20,603 nucleotides of DNA, from assembly GCA_910586365.1 (NCBI GenBank), contig CAJUGP010000039.1, positions 1 to 20,603 on the forward strand, written 5' to 3'. Position 1 is the stretch's first letter. The number at the start of each line of letters is the position of its first letter. The position numbers and the translations under genes were made by a program. This document shows, in pieces, positions 9,801-16,318 of the stretch. This stretch comes from an uncultured Christensenella sp. (GTDB lineage Bacteria > Bacillota > Clostridia > Christensenellales > Borkfalkiaceae). The notes under the pieces were generated by a model. The model had not been told where the DNA came from. It worked only from the letters and a program-made list of their open reading frames with translations, and ran no database searches.

Positions 9801-12800
9801 CGGCATCGTAGGGAACGAGCTTTCCGTCCTTTCCGACGAAACCGACGCCTTCCTTTTCGATTCGGAACACGATCTGCGCGTCCGCGAAACGGAGCGAATA
9901 CGAAATACGGTGGATTTGCGCGTCGAACCCGTCGAACGACCAGGAAGGAATTTGGGGAAGAACGCTCCAACCGTTCGCCGCCGCCTTGACTTCATAGCGC
10001 AGCGTAACGACTTCCCCGTTGATTTCCACATTGTCGGGCACGTTCTCCTGCGACCAGCGCGTTAAAACGGGATCGGTGATCGTAAACGTGACCGTATGCG
10101 TGCCTTTGTTTACATATTCCGCATCGGGGAATTCATGGCGGTAATAGGGATTGTAATTGACGGCAGGCTGAAGCGTGTTGCCCGTATACGACAGCTCTTC
10201 CACCGACGAGGCTAACAGCCCGTTCGTGGAAAGCTCCCTGAAAATCGTCGTATCGAACGTATAATTTCTTCTTGCGCCGCCCGCGCTTTCACCGCCGACC
10301 GAGAGGTAGTTGAGCGCCGAAAGCGCATAGTAGACGACGTACTGCCCTACTTCGATGGGCGCTTTCTCGGCATAACTTTCGCGCAGCTGCGCAACGGTGA
10401 AATATTCGCTCGTCTGCAACCGATCGAGGTTATAGGTCACGGCAAGCTCGTTGTAAAAACGGTCATATTCCGCGCCGCCCCAAATTGAAACGTCGTTCGC
10501 CCCGTTCAACGCTTTGCGCACGGTATTGAGCTTTGCGTTCAGCTCCTGTATGAGCGCGCGAAGCTGCTCCTGCGTATCGGCGTCGTACATATGCACGGCG
10601 TTGCGTTCATAAAGATGCTCGAAATCTTTTCCCGTTAAAAGCGCTTCGATCGCCGCAGTATTGAGCGTGCCGCTCGTGACGGTGATGCGCACGATATCGT
10701 TGATCGCGGGCAGAACGGTCGTGCCGTCGTTCACTTCGCCCGCCATAATGCGCACCGTGTACGTGCCCGCCGGCATGGCGGCGTTGATGTATTTGGAAAG
10801 CTCGCTTACGGGCGTTTCGCCTTTGGTGATCGCCGTGCCGTCCTCGCACGTTAACGTAAAGTTGATCGCGGTATCCTCGGGACCTCTTGCGATTTTGGGG
10901 ATATGCACCGCAATTTCTGCGCTGCCTTCGCCGAATACCGATTCGTATTCAAACGAAGAAACGGGAACGCCGTCCTTCGTCAGAAGATTGAACTGCTCCT
11001 CGCTGCCCGTCGTCGCATTGCTGTCGATCAGCCAGTTCTGCTGCATGACGATATACCAATATTTGGAAACGGAAACCGAGGTTAAACCGCTCTGCCCGAG
11101 CGAAAGATTACCGTAACTGACGCCGAGCTTCGATAAAATCGCGGCAGCTCCGTCGTGCTCCCGATATGAGAATACGTAGTTGGGGTCTTTCATGTCGAAC
11201 GTAAAGCCCGCTAAGTTTTCTCGCGAATCCGTTTCGGTCACTTCCGAAGAGGAATCCGCCCGCACGCCGTAACGCAAGCCCGTCGTATCGGCGGTAATCG
11301 TAATGGGATTGCCTGTGTAACGCGCATAGGCGTTGAGCACCGATTTGGTCGATCCAGGTTCCCCCGTGGACTTCGCGTACAGATACCAACCGTCGGTGTA
11401 ACGGTACAGCGACGTGCCGTCGCCCGAGCCGCCGAGCGGCGAACCGCCCTCGATGACGAATTCGGGCAGGTTCTCGGGATCGCCCAAGTCGATCTCCGCC
11501 CGCGTGACGGTTACGGAATAAACGTGATCGTGCACCGCCGTATCCCATTCGCCCCAAAGGGGGTTGAGATTGACGCGCAGCGAATACGTGCCCGCGTCGT
11601 GCACGAACGCCCGCTCCGCCGCACTGCCGACGACGGGCGTAAATCTTTCGAGCGTGACGTTGTAATTGGCGGCGTTTTCGCCCGTGTTCAGCGAAAGCGC
11701 CGCATCGGGCGACTGTGAAATCTCTTCGCTGAATTCGCGCGTAATGGGCTGTGTAACGGCGGGCGCGCCGATGCGTTTCGTATAAAGCACGATTTCGGAA
11801 ACCTTGCCGTAGCGGGGCGCGCTCTTTAATTGTTCGTTGATATAAGTAAAGTTCTCGTCGACTCGGTTGCTTTCGGTCGGAGCGGACAGCGCCTCGGCGG
11901 ACTGATACCAAACGTTTTTCTTGAATCCGTCAAGGACGGGCAGAGCCAACGTGTCGGCGGGTTTCGCCGTCCACGACTGATCGTCGTCCATCGTAAAACG
12001 GAATTCGTTGTTGTAAAGACGGTAACCGATCAATTTTTTGTCTTGCGCTTCGCCGTTGACAACCGCCGTATAGACAGGCGTTTTGAAGGTGTACGTAATC
12101 GTCGCGTCGCCGCCCGTGTTGTACTTTTTATCCAAAACGGTTTTTGCGGCGGAAACGTTCGGAACGGACGCCGACGCGTCTTTTACGCCGAGTTCGTCCA
12201 AATACGCTTCGCTGTCGGCAAACACAAACCGCCGCGTGGCGTTCGTGATCGGAGCGCTCGGCGCGGTCGTGGGGCAGAACCCCCAAGCCAACCCGAGCGC
12301 AAACGCGTTTTGACCGACCTTCAGCTCCGTGCCCTTCTGTTTGCCGATATAGATCGTGCTGTTTTTGCCGTTGGGTCCGCCCCAATTTCTATGGCTTTGG
12401 CGGAACGCCGACTGCCCGATCGTATTTACGCTTGCGGGAATGTTCGCGACCGTCGTCTGCGAACCGTAAAACGCCCAATCGCCGACAATTTTCACCGTGT
12501 CGCCTTCGGGCAGAAAAATACGGGTGAACGAAACGTTGTAGCAAGCGGCTTTGGCGATATCGTACTCCGTCACCGTCGTGTCGCCCGTAAAGGTATTCAC
12601 GTACTTCGTACCGTCCGCGCCGAGAAAATCGTAGGTTATATTTTCTCTTGCCGCCGTAAGATCAAAGGTTTCGGGGAAGTGATATTCGGTCGTTTCCGCC
12701 CACTCGAAATCGAGCTGTTTATCTTCCGCGCCGTCCAACCCCGTAAAATACCACTTATTCGGCTGATACGCCGCCGCGCCGCCCGCCGTCGCCAGCGTAT

Positions 12801-13728
12801 CCGTTAAACGCATGTTGTAATAGAAGGCGAGGCTGTGGTTGATATTACGCTTGCTTGCGGTATCTCTGTCGTTCTGCGAAGAGCTTGCCGTCGTCGGCGC
12901 GCCCATGGAAAACGACTCCATAACGTAAAGATAGGATTTTCTTGACGCAGACGTATAAAAATTCATGGCGGCGGGAAATTTCGATTCCGAAACCGCGGTC
13001 GGTTTTTCAACGTCGCGCAGGTTTGCTGCATTTAAGAACGCTTCCGCCGCGACGCCGCTATCGGCAATACCGTCGGGAAGAGAAACGTGCAGCAAAGCGG
13101 TATTCGTCTCGAACGCCTTCGTTTCGATGCTCGTCACGCCGGGCATAACGATATCGCGCAGCTGATTGCAGTTTGAGAAAGCTTCCGCGCCGATCGTCTT
13201 GACGGAATCCGGTAAAACGGCAAAACGCAGATTGCTGAATTCCTGAAAACACTTCACGGGGATCGACGCGATCGAATTGCCTGCAAACGCGATACCCGTC
13301 ACGTTCGACTTCAACTTGCGGAACACGCGCACGCCGCCGATGTCGTCTTCCGAAGCGTTGATTTCCGTCACGTTCGCGGGAAGCACCAAAAGCACTTTTT
13401 GCCCGAGGGCGGCGGTCGTAGCGTCGTAACCGAGCAGCTTGCCGCCTTCCATTTTGTATTTCGTAGAAGATACGACGAGCTTGCCTTCCGCGACCAGTTC
13501 GTTCAAGCCCGAATCGGAATACCCGTCGGGTAGCACGACTTCCACAACGTCGTGACGCAGGCAAAGCTCTTTTAACGAAACGGTACCCTGCGCGGTCGTC
13601 GTCACCGTCGTTTCGGCACCCGCCGTGCTGAAATCGATATGCGGCAGCGCCAAAACCGCGCCAGCGCTAAGAAAAACGGTCAATAAAATCGCCGTAAGAA
13701 GAATGATTTTTTTTCTGATTTTTACCAT
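3850..13728 (-). CDS. Giant cell-surface protein with BspA-like leucine-rich repeats and about 20 Ig-like repeats
   Basis: The protein is 3,292 residues from ATG 13728. In-frame alternatives are ATG 13740 (GAGG abuts the codon, so it is poorly placed) and TTG 13794. From 13728 the N-terminus is an ideal signal peptide: MVKIRKK, a hydrophobic core, and a likely cut after AVLA at residue 27. BspA-type leucine-rich repeats occur near residues 115-245 (LPDSVKTIGAEAFSNCNQL) and 385-490 (LPEGDTVKIVGDWAFYG). A helical stretch follows at about 1015-1145. From about 1245 to 3255 some 20 repeats of about 100 residues each open with a Trp motif (NAWTTEPSITGWTW, NRWLTYPRVKMW, NTWIDIPVIENW) and carry AGTYTL-like and NYEGL-like strands, typical of bacterial Ig-like/MBG folds. 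Residues about 3260-3285 are a membrane helix with tail RRYKENG; no LPXTG motif is present. It is probably a surface adhesin or envelope scaffold anchored in the membrane. It is first in an operon and is read from a promoter with a G11 spacer. Confidence 0.9.
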   Translation of the reverse strand: MVKIRKKIILLTAILLTVFLSAGAVLALPHIDFSTAGAETTVTTTAQGTVSLKELCLRHDVVEVVLPDGYSDSGLNELVAEGKLVVSSTKYKMEGGKLLGYDATTAALGQKVLLVLPANVTEINASEDDIGGVRVFRKLKSNVTGIAFAGNSIASIPVKCFQEFSNLRFAVLPDSVKTIGAEAFSNCNQLRDIVMPGVTSIETKAFETNTALLHVSLPDGIADSGVAAEAFLNAANLRDVEKPTAVSESKFPAAMNFYTSASRKSYLYVMESFSMGAPTTASSSQNDRDTASKRNINHSLAFYYNMRLTDTLATAGGAAAYQPNKWYFTGLDGAEDKQLDFEWAETTEYHFPETFDLTAARENITYDFLGADGTKYVNTFTGDTTVTEYDIAKAACYNVSFTRIFLPEGDTVKIVGDWAFYGSQTTVANIPASVNTIGQSAFRQSHRNWGGPNGKNSTIYIGKQKGTELKVGQNAFALGLAWGFCPTTAPSAPITNATRRFVFADSEAYLDELGVKDASASVPNVSAAKTVLDKKYNTGGDATITYTFKTPVYTAVVNGEAQDKKLIGYRLYNNEFRFTMDDDQSWTAKPADTLALPVLDGFKKNVWYQSAEALSAPTESNRVDENFTYINEQLKSAPRYGKVSEIVLYTKRIGAPAVTQPITREFSEEISQSPDAALSLNTGENAANYNVTLERFTPVVGSAAERAFVHDAGTYSLRVNLNPLWGEWDTAVHDHVYSVTVTRAEIDLGDPENLPEFVIEGGSPLGGSGDGTSLYRYTDGWYLYAKSTGEPGSTKSVLNAYARYTGNPITITADTTGLRYGVRADSSSEVTETDSRENLAGFTFDMKDPNYVFSYREHDGAAAILSKLGVSYGNLSLGQSGLTSVSVSKYWYIVMQQNWLIDSNATTGSEEQFNLLTKDGVPVSSFEYESVFGEGSAEIAVHIPKIARGPEDTAINFTLTCEDGTAITKGETPVSELSKYINAAMPAGTYTVRIMAGEVNDGTTVLPAINDIVRITVTSGTLNTAAIEALLTGKDFEHLYERNAVHMYDADTQEQLRALIQELNAKLNTVRKALNGANDVSIWGGAEYDRFYNELAVTYNLDRLQTSEYFTVAQLRESYAEKAPIEVGQYVVYYALSALNYLSVGGESAGGARRNYTFDTTIFRELSTNGLLASSVEELSYTGNTLQPAVNYNPYYRHEFPDAEYVNKGTHTVTFTITDPVLTRWSQENVPDNVEINGEVVTLRYEVKAAANGWSVLPQIPSWSFDGFDAQIHRISYSLRFADAQIVFRIEKEGVGFVGKDGKLVPYDAVTADNVLEFTVDEEGRIEESVAAVLNLLKPDTYRLYSAAAAYADGNVEAFETAQSSRNVIVISKAANRWTTSPNVVRWNWSEYNKTKNLISGTPLYLNAADLTGLKVKFTVLDANKKALAGLIGFTLDEDGLVSDAVAQALAALGANVTGTYYLLATVEATDYYAGLNDYTLPEGVTEVTAGFDFTPYSLNLAPFDVAKANNYWSTSPGMTGWQYNAYTAASNFIAGAPKFLADGKQVVYYVYQGAAQPVYGQALSENDITFTDIAAAQEYLFGRTVGSYWFVAHADGTDNFTELTAYISFTVAQNVTNAWITPPSITGWVYGASDPSCVAAGTATFGTENAKYTVSVLDSGAYAEVENFIVITFEALKNALALLDAGTYRLKVVCADDVEDAALANFNAAERTLDFTVAQAENAWTTEPSITGWTWSETAHAPVAGTTEFENGGMSGVYYKTASDGSLVEELKGVPTLAGLYAYVTTAAESKNYKEIKHTAYFQIAQFENKWTVEPETTLSWTWGDEISDSIKLIGASAQKGTPKYAIRSDAWENEKEYAQGDLKEALKKLGAGTYSIAVAVEGSDDTFSSLSATTSLTVNKATLSWQDGTAPADAEWAWDAADSAKTFVIPLVNGAVAGETVSVSYTVRYTNAAGNATETKEFTQKTLADLEAFLKDKSVGAHAGTYVITIAATDPNYFDFGGSATVTVKKAKNDWNAGSAPYDTVSANYKSFTESSFPADPAPKFGKDSRKYELRTASGNTIITKALHEFFNEQRTSKVAGVYQLYTVIEATNDYEGVEKLTQVTVLSQASHWTNESELNPEGKITYGGKSYGDTFAIVVPYMSSIGTGESVVYETKYEGAAKGVTLPNTHEELAEYFKTRRNAGTYTITARYTNADEDISNLVYEITVGIGKAEISWGDTRPEAVAGYPYNNVTMKVPAVADRTVQYQVNVNGVVTIPPIGEGGKYDTIVDYLNTLPVGTYTLTCSVAEDENYTGLSTETTLIITKASNAWATVEGTDTTPPASYSLTRGDECALTVPVAQRGTVVFTVSGGGLTTDAHPAAADLKSYLAGLPAGIYTLVSEVADDGNYAGLRAETRFEMKKQANGWKTGLDATYNLTWSKDGVSVPTPEALKNNGALRFDIQSLTEGVSFTQAGYTAAQFEAWLKTVQAAVYRITYYVPDTDGDIEGVTGETVVTVNKKANAWTQEPSETVLNWTYGDEQTPLVFEAEYGTDHIKYYVNGVVLNGNLMNALNALSVGEYTVRAEIEESENYRALSKDITLKITQGMNGWASELAISGWQWDEDLTVLKGWVAPKPLRGGVVNVTVTKVGTGEEVFAFALRYYYEDDGTETDNAELLIARLCALNAGSYKIKAEIPASVNWGGTFVTEKTFEVSANENAWIGGNPTVQDWTYGSSRNLPAVGGVKYGSVQDIRYTYYYNGAVVNDFTKAGTYTFTAVVAASAEGNYPELKYEGSFKIEKAQGGWQTAVGITPWTWNEFDAKKNLFVGAAVSGGKVTFTVKDAQGQTVVEGLAPDSNGVIADAEKLAVLRNENVMLAGSYTYEAIAAETENYLAERASGSFTIAQATNRWLTYPRVKMWAENLWSSDKNMPEVAARYGEITLTITDANADASKRIVYFEAVYNADGTMKGAARINKLIEAAGGKYLIHGRVAADAARYEGLDDTAQIEVFLSSEERPVNHWVKYPKISDWTAGEGAAPLLDQAVAFRSSKIEKTFYYVVNGQKGDRVRESEINEKGYPTLPGKYILNVVSTFEDYEFDRLEEDVEFEIYKRIIEWTVTPNIVDWELSGEASKPVATINFGNEADSTVTFSYRLSTQTDEEAVSELPTQPGSYVMIVTASAKYCDPVTAYVEFKVSLSKNTWIDIPVIENWSEEFDPSEPLGKPQFGTVTYTYQNSKGEILTEKPTKEGTYKMFATVELAGYETLTAEYEFTITPAFDTTFLIVDIVLAGLVCIFTGVCIYFAIRRYKENG

Positions 13729-13896
13729 AAACAATCCCATCCTCTTCTCTTTTATATATTCCCGAAGAAAACGAATATGTGTTTTACTCCCCAACCCGTT
13801 TCACACGCACATGCGAAATTGCGCGTATAATGACACATAGGTGCGTTTTCCCCAAAATTCGACATGAAAAGATGCCAAAAAGACACCCCGTATCGC

Positions 13897-13914
13897 CGTT
13901 TCGCTTGCGAAACG
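13897..13914 (-). promoter_or_regulatory. Perfect hairpin in the 5' leader of the giant gene
   Basis: An 18-bp perfect inverted repeat, CGTTTCGC-TT-GCGAAACG on the plus strand, lies about 25 bases after the predicted transcription start. It is not followed by a T run, so it is not a standard terminator. It could stabilise the leader RNA or be a protein-binding site. The rest of the roughly 210-base leader shows no riboswitch class that I recognise. Confidence 0.4.
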
Positions 13915-13944
13915 TCACACGGACTGCCCGTTTGTTATATCCTT

Positions 13945-13972
13945 ATTATAGCCCCCCCCCCCTCGAAGTCAA
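13945..13972 (-). promoter_or_regulatory. Promoter of the giant-protein operon with poly-G spacer
   Basis: On the minus strand TTGACT (13972-13967) and a perfect TATAAT (13950-13945) are separated by 16 bases, made up of TCGA, eleven G and one C. It is the best sigma-A type match upstream of the giant gene and predicts a start near 13938 with a leader of about 210 bases. The spacing is one base below the 17-bp optimum, so the length of the G tract should set promoter strength. Confidence 0.7.
13952..13962. repeat. Homopolymeric C11/G11 tract
   Basis: Eleven uninterrupted C on the plus strand (G on the minus) lie exactly between the -35 and -10 boxes of the giant-gene promoter. I noticed no other G/C homopolymer of this length in the window. 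Such tracts are prone to slipped-strand mispairing. Confidence 0.95.
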
Positions 13973-14004
13973 GTATTTTGCATGTATTTTTCACAATTTA
14001 TGAT

Positions 14005-14026
14005 GCCAAATTTTCAAATTTTAGGC
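14005..14026. promoter_or_regulatory. Imperfect inverted repeat between the divergent giant and pyk promoters
   Basis: GCC and GGC arms enclose two AAATTTT blocks within an AT-rich stretch, about 33 bases upstream of the giant-gene -35 and about 50 bases upstream of the pyk -35. The position would suit a shared regulator or an A/T-tract upstream element. The symmetry is imperfect, so this is only a candidate. The rest of 13973-14074 is AT-rich with nothing else recognisable. Confidence 0.25.
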
Positions 14027-14074
14027 AATAATTTACTTTTTGCTGTAAATATTGGATTTTTTCCCTGAAATCCC

Positions 14075-14102
14075 TTGCTATCTTATAAGAATTTGCTATA
14101 AT
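14075..14102 (+). promoter_or_regulatory. Promoter of pyruvate kinase
   Basis: TTGCTA (14075-14080), a 16-base spacer and TATAAT (14097-14102), with TGC just before the -10 giving an extended -10. The predicted start is near 14109, followed by GGAG at 14119-14122. Confidence 0.7.
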
Positions 14103-14131
14103 GTGTTTGATAAAAAAAGGAGTTGCTTTCC

Positions 14132-15544
14132 ATGAAAAAAACCAAAATCGTATGCACGCTCGGTCCTGCTTCCGACAGCGAAGAAATTATTTCCGCCATG
14201 GCGGACGCAGGCATGAACGTATGCCGTTTGAACTTCTCGCACGGCACGCATGATGACCACGCCAAAAAGATCGCCATGATCAAGCGCGTGCGCGAAAAAA
14301 AGAACATTCCCCTGCCCGTGATGCTCGATACCAAAGGACCGGAATTCCGCATCCGTACGTTCAAAAACGGCAAGATCGTGCTCAACGAGGGCGATACGTT
14401 CACGTTTACGACCGAAGAAGTCGAAGGCGACCAAACGCGCGTGAGCGTTTCGTACCCCTATCTGTGCGAAGACATGCTCAAAGGCGACCGCATTCTGCTC
14501 AATAACGGGCTGATGATCTTCGAGGTCGTTTCCATCAAAAAGCCCGAAGTTACGTGCAAAGTGATCGTCGGCGGCGAGCTTTCCTCGCGCAAAAGCATGT
14601 TCTTCCCCGAAAAACAGCTCAATCTCGTGTACCTTTCCGAACAGGATAAATCCGATCTTATTTTCGGCATCGAACAGAACGTGGACTTTATCGCATGCTC
14701 CTTCGTATCCAAAGCGCAAGACGTTCTCGACGTACGCGATTTCTTACGCGAACACGGCTCGACCGATATCGACCTGATCGCCAAGATCGAAAACCGCGCG
14801 GGCGTGAATAACCTTGACGAAATTTTGGAAGTTTCCGACGGGATCATGATCGGGCGCGGCGACATGGGCGTGGAGATCCCCTACGAGGAGCTGCCCGACT
14901 TGCAGAAAAAAATCATTTCCGCCTGCCGTATCGCGGGCAAACGCTGCATTACGGCGACCGAAATGCTGGAATCGATGATCAAAAATCCCCGCCCCACCCG
15001 CGCCGAGATTTCCGACGTGGCAAACGCCGTTTACGACGGTTCTTCCGCGATCATGCTTTCGGGCGAAACGGCGGCGGGCGCGTATCCCGTGGCAGCCGTG
15101 CGCGCCATGGCGAAAATCGCCGTACAGGCGGAAACGAAGGAAGAATTCATACAGGAAGTCGCGCCGAGCGCTTATCTCATCCGCGGTCTTTCCGACGCGC
15201 TCTCGCATTCCGCCTGTCTGCTTGCCAAAGACGTCCGCGCCAAAGCGATCGTCGTATGCACGCGCACGGGCGAAACGGCGAAAATGGTTTCGCGTTTCCG
15301 CCCCATGATCGACATCGTGGGCATGACGACCGATCCGAGAAGCTACCAAAAGCTTGCGCTGAGCTGGGGCGTTCTCCCCGCGCTGAGCGACGAATACAAC
15401 TCGGTCGACGTCTTGTTCCACTTTGCCAAGCAAGCGGCGAAGGATTCGGGCATCGTCAACAAAGGCGACGTGATCGTCATCACGGGCGGCACGCCCAACG
15501 GCAAAAGCGGCAACAGCTCGCTTATCAACGTCGAAACGGTTTAA
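14132..15544 (+). CDS. pyk: Pyruvate kinase
   Basis: This 470-residue enzyme transfers phosphate from phosphoenolpyruvate to ADP, giving pyruvate and ATP in the last step of glycolysis, in the cytosol. The start is ATG 14132 (MKKTKIVCTLGPAS) with GGAG nine bases upstream; the TTG at 14123 lies between that ribosome binding site and the ATG and is not used. Substrate and metal residues are visible: R32, N34 and S36 in CRLNFSHG, D66 and T67 in MLDTKGPEFR, K218 and E220 in AKIENRAG, D244 in GRGDMGVEIP, and T276 in ITATEML. The NPRPTRAEISDVANAVYDG and MLSGETAAGAYPV stretches are typical. Length fits the short form without the C-terminal PEP-utiliser domain found in some Bacillota enzymes. Glu277 stands where Gln or Met is common. 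The gene is single, with its own promoter and terminator. Confidence 0.97.
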   Translation: MKKTKIVCTLGPASDSEEIISAMADAGMNVCRLNFSHGTHDDHAKKIAMIKRVREKKNIPLPVMLDTKGPEFRIRTFKNGKIVLNEGDTFTFTTEEVEGDQTRVSVSYPYLCEDMLKGDRILLNNGLMIFEVVSIKKPEVTCKVIVGGELSSRKSMFFPEKQLNLVYLSEQDKSDLIFGIEQNVDFIACSFVSKAQDVLDVRDFLREHGSTDIDLIAKIENRAGVNNLDEILEVSDGIMIGRGDMGVEIPYEELPDLQKKIISACRIAGKRCITATEMLESMIKNPRPTRAEISDVANAVYDGSSAIMLSGETAAGAYPVAAVRAMAKIAVQAETKEEFIQEVAPSAYLIRGLSDALSHSACLLAKDVRAKAIVVCTRTGETAKMVSRFRPMIDIVGMTTDPRSYQKLALSWGVLPALSDEYNSVDVLFHFAKQAAKDSGIVNKGDVIVITGGTPNGKSGNSSLINVETV

Positions 15545-15554
15545 CGATAACAAG

Positions 15555-15584
15555 AAAAAAGCCGCCCCCTCGGGTGGCTTTTTC
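15555..15584 (+). terminator. Bidirectional terminator between pyk and the DUF975 gene
   Basis: A 12-bp stem (AAAAAGCCGCCC with GGGTGGCTTTTT, one G-U wobble) has a 4-base loop and runs of A and T on the two sides. It begins about 10 bases after the pyk stop and abuts the stop of the convergent DUF975 gene, so it probably ends both transcripts. Confidence 0.9.
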
Positions 15585-16202
15585 TTATACGGGCGGAAGA
15601 TCTTCCGTTGCTTGCATTTGTTTCTGCGGCAGCAAGCTTTGGTAAAACTCCGCGATTGCGGCGTTATAATACGACGCAACCCAAAAACTCAGAATGCCGA
15701 GCGTAAGAATGCAGAGCAGCTCCCAACCGATAAAACTGAATTCGAGGCAAAAGAGCCGCCATTTGTTTCCGCGCATCAGTGTAATCGAGCATTTCCGCAC
15801 TTCCGTCGCCGACATCGAAGGATTGTCGGCAAGAATATAATAGCTCAAACGGTAAGAATATGTTTTAATGATACCCGGCACGATGAAAAGCAGCGTCCAC
15901 AAGAAAATAAAAATTCCGTTCAACAAACTCACGAGAAACGCCGTTCCGAAATTTTTGAAACCGCCGAACAGCTGCCCGACCTCGATCTCTTCCGTACGCA
16001 TGATAGAAAGCGCTACCGCAGCCAAGCCGAGCGCAAACGGACCCGTAATCAGAAACGCCGCAATTCCGCCGATAAAAAAATACGACAGCGCCGAACACGC
16101 CCCCATGATCAGCGAATAAACAAACGCGATCAGCGCCGCCGTCCCCCATTTCCCCTTGAGTTTTCCCCAAGCCCGCTCCCGACAATCTTTTGCTCTCAAC
16201 AT
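15585..16202 (-). CDS. DUF975 family integral membrane protein
   Basis: The 205-residue protein has the family's start (AKDCRERAWGKLKGKWGTA, residues 4-22) and about four to five hydrophobic segments near 21-44, 46-67, 86-112 and 150-176, ending with the typical LMRGNKWRLFCLEFSFIGWELL (142-163) and WVASYYNAAIAEFYQ. The biochemical role of DUF975 is not known. AAGGAG eight bases before the ATG supports the start. The gene is divergent from a small XRE regulator, and operator-like palindromes lie inside and just after its promoter, which points to repression by that neighbour. The C-terminal tail after about residue 190 is hydrophilic. Confidence 0.88.
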   Translation of the reverse strand: MLRAKDCRERAWGKLKGKWGTAALIAFVYSLIMGACSALSYFFIGGIAAFLITGPFALGLAAVALSIMRTEEIEVGQLFGGFKNFGTAFLVSLLNGIFIFLWTLLFIVPGIIKTYSYRLSYYILADNPSMSATEVRKCSITLMRGNKWRLFCLEFSFIGWELLCILTLGILSFWVASYYNAAIAEFYQSLLPQKQMQATEDLPPV

Positions 16203-16230
16203 CTTTTTTTCTCCTTGTTTCTACAAATTA

Positions 16231-16247
16231 GTACGTTAATAGCGTAC
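16231..16247. promoter_or_regulatory. Operator O1 of the XRE/DUF975 control region
   Basis: GTACGTTAATAGCGTAC has 5-bp inverted arms around a 7-base centre. It lies at the predicted start of the DUF975 transcript (about 16250) and just downstream of it, a position where a bound protein would block transcription. It shares the pattern TACGTT-N3-AnCGTA with O2. Confidence 0.6.
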
Positions 16248-16256
16248 TTTACCGAT

Positions 16257-16286
16257 ATTATAATACGTTTATAACGTACTTGTCAA
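16257..16286 (-). promoter_or_regulatory. Promoter of the DUF975 gene
   Basis: On the minus strand a consensus TTGACA (16286-16281), an 18-base spacer and TATAAT (16262-16257). Operator O2 fills almost the whole spacer and O1 covers the start site, so this otherwise strong promoter should be tightly repressible. Confidence 0.75.
16263..16279. promoter_or_regulatory. Operator O2 of the XRE/DUF975 control region
   Basis: The core TACGTTTATAACGTA (16264-16278) is a perfect palindrome around its central A. It lies between the -35 and -10 of the DUF975 promoter. A third half-site, GACGTAC (16292-16298), occurs just before the -10 of the XRE gene and suggests autoregulation. Confidence 0.65.
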
Positions 16287-16306
16287 GTATTGACGTACTT
16301 TTTGTC

Positions 16307-16312
16307 TATAAT
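16307..16312 (+). promoter_or_regulatory. -10 box of the XRE gene, predicted leaderless transcript
   Basis: A perfect TATAAT ends six bases (all T) before the ATG at 16319, so transcription should begin at or next to the A of the start codon. There is no Shine-Dalgarno. No good -35 is seen at 16-18 bases; TTGTCA lies 21 bases upstream and TTGACG 11. Confidence 0.55.
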
Positions 16313-16318
16313 TTTTTT

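Noticed and set aside
8005..10065. Long plus-strand open frame (686 codons) antisense to the giant gene, and similar ones such as 3721-5187 (488 codons) and 11830-12807
   Set aside because: Arginine- and valine-rich composition, no ribosome binding sites and no recognisable domain. They mirror the codon bias of the clearly coding giant gene on the other strand.
13729..13794. Longer N-terminus of the giant protein from TTG 13794 or ATG 13740
   Set aside because: It would put extra charged residues before an ideal signal peptide. The TTG has no ribosome binding site, and GAGG directly abuts the ATG at 13740.
13827..13832. TATAAT on the plus strand inside the giant-gene leader as an antisense promoter
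   Set aside because: No -35 at acceptable spacing and no gene or RNA structure downstream; probably chance.
13729..13938. Riboswitch (for example c-di-GMP class) in the giant-gene leader
   Set aside because: None of the conserved sequence blocks I know for such classes was found; only a simple hairpin is present.
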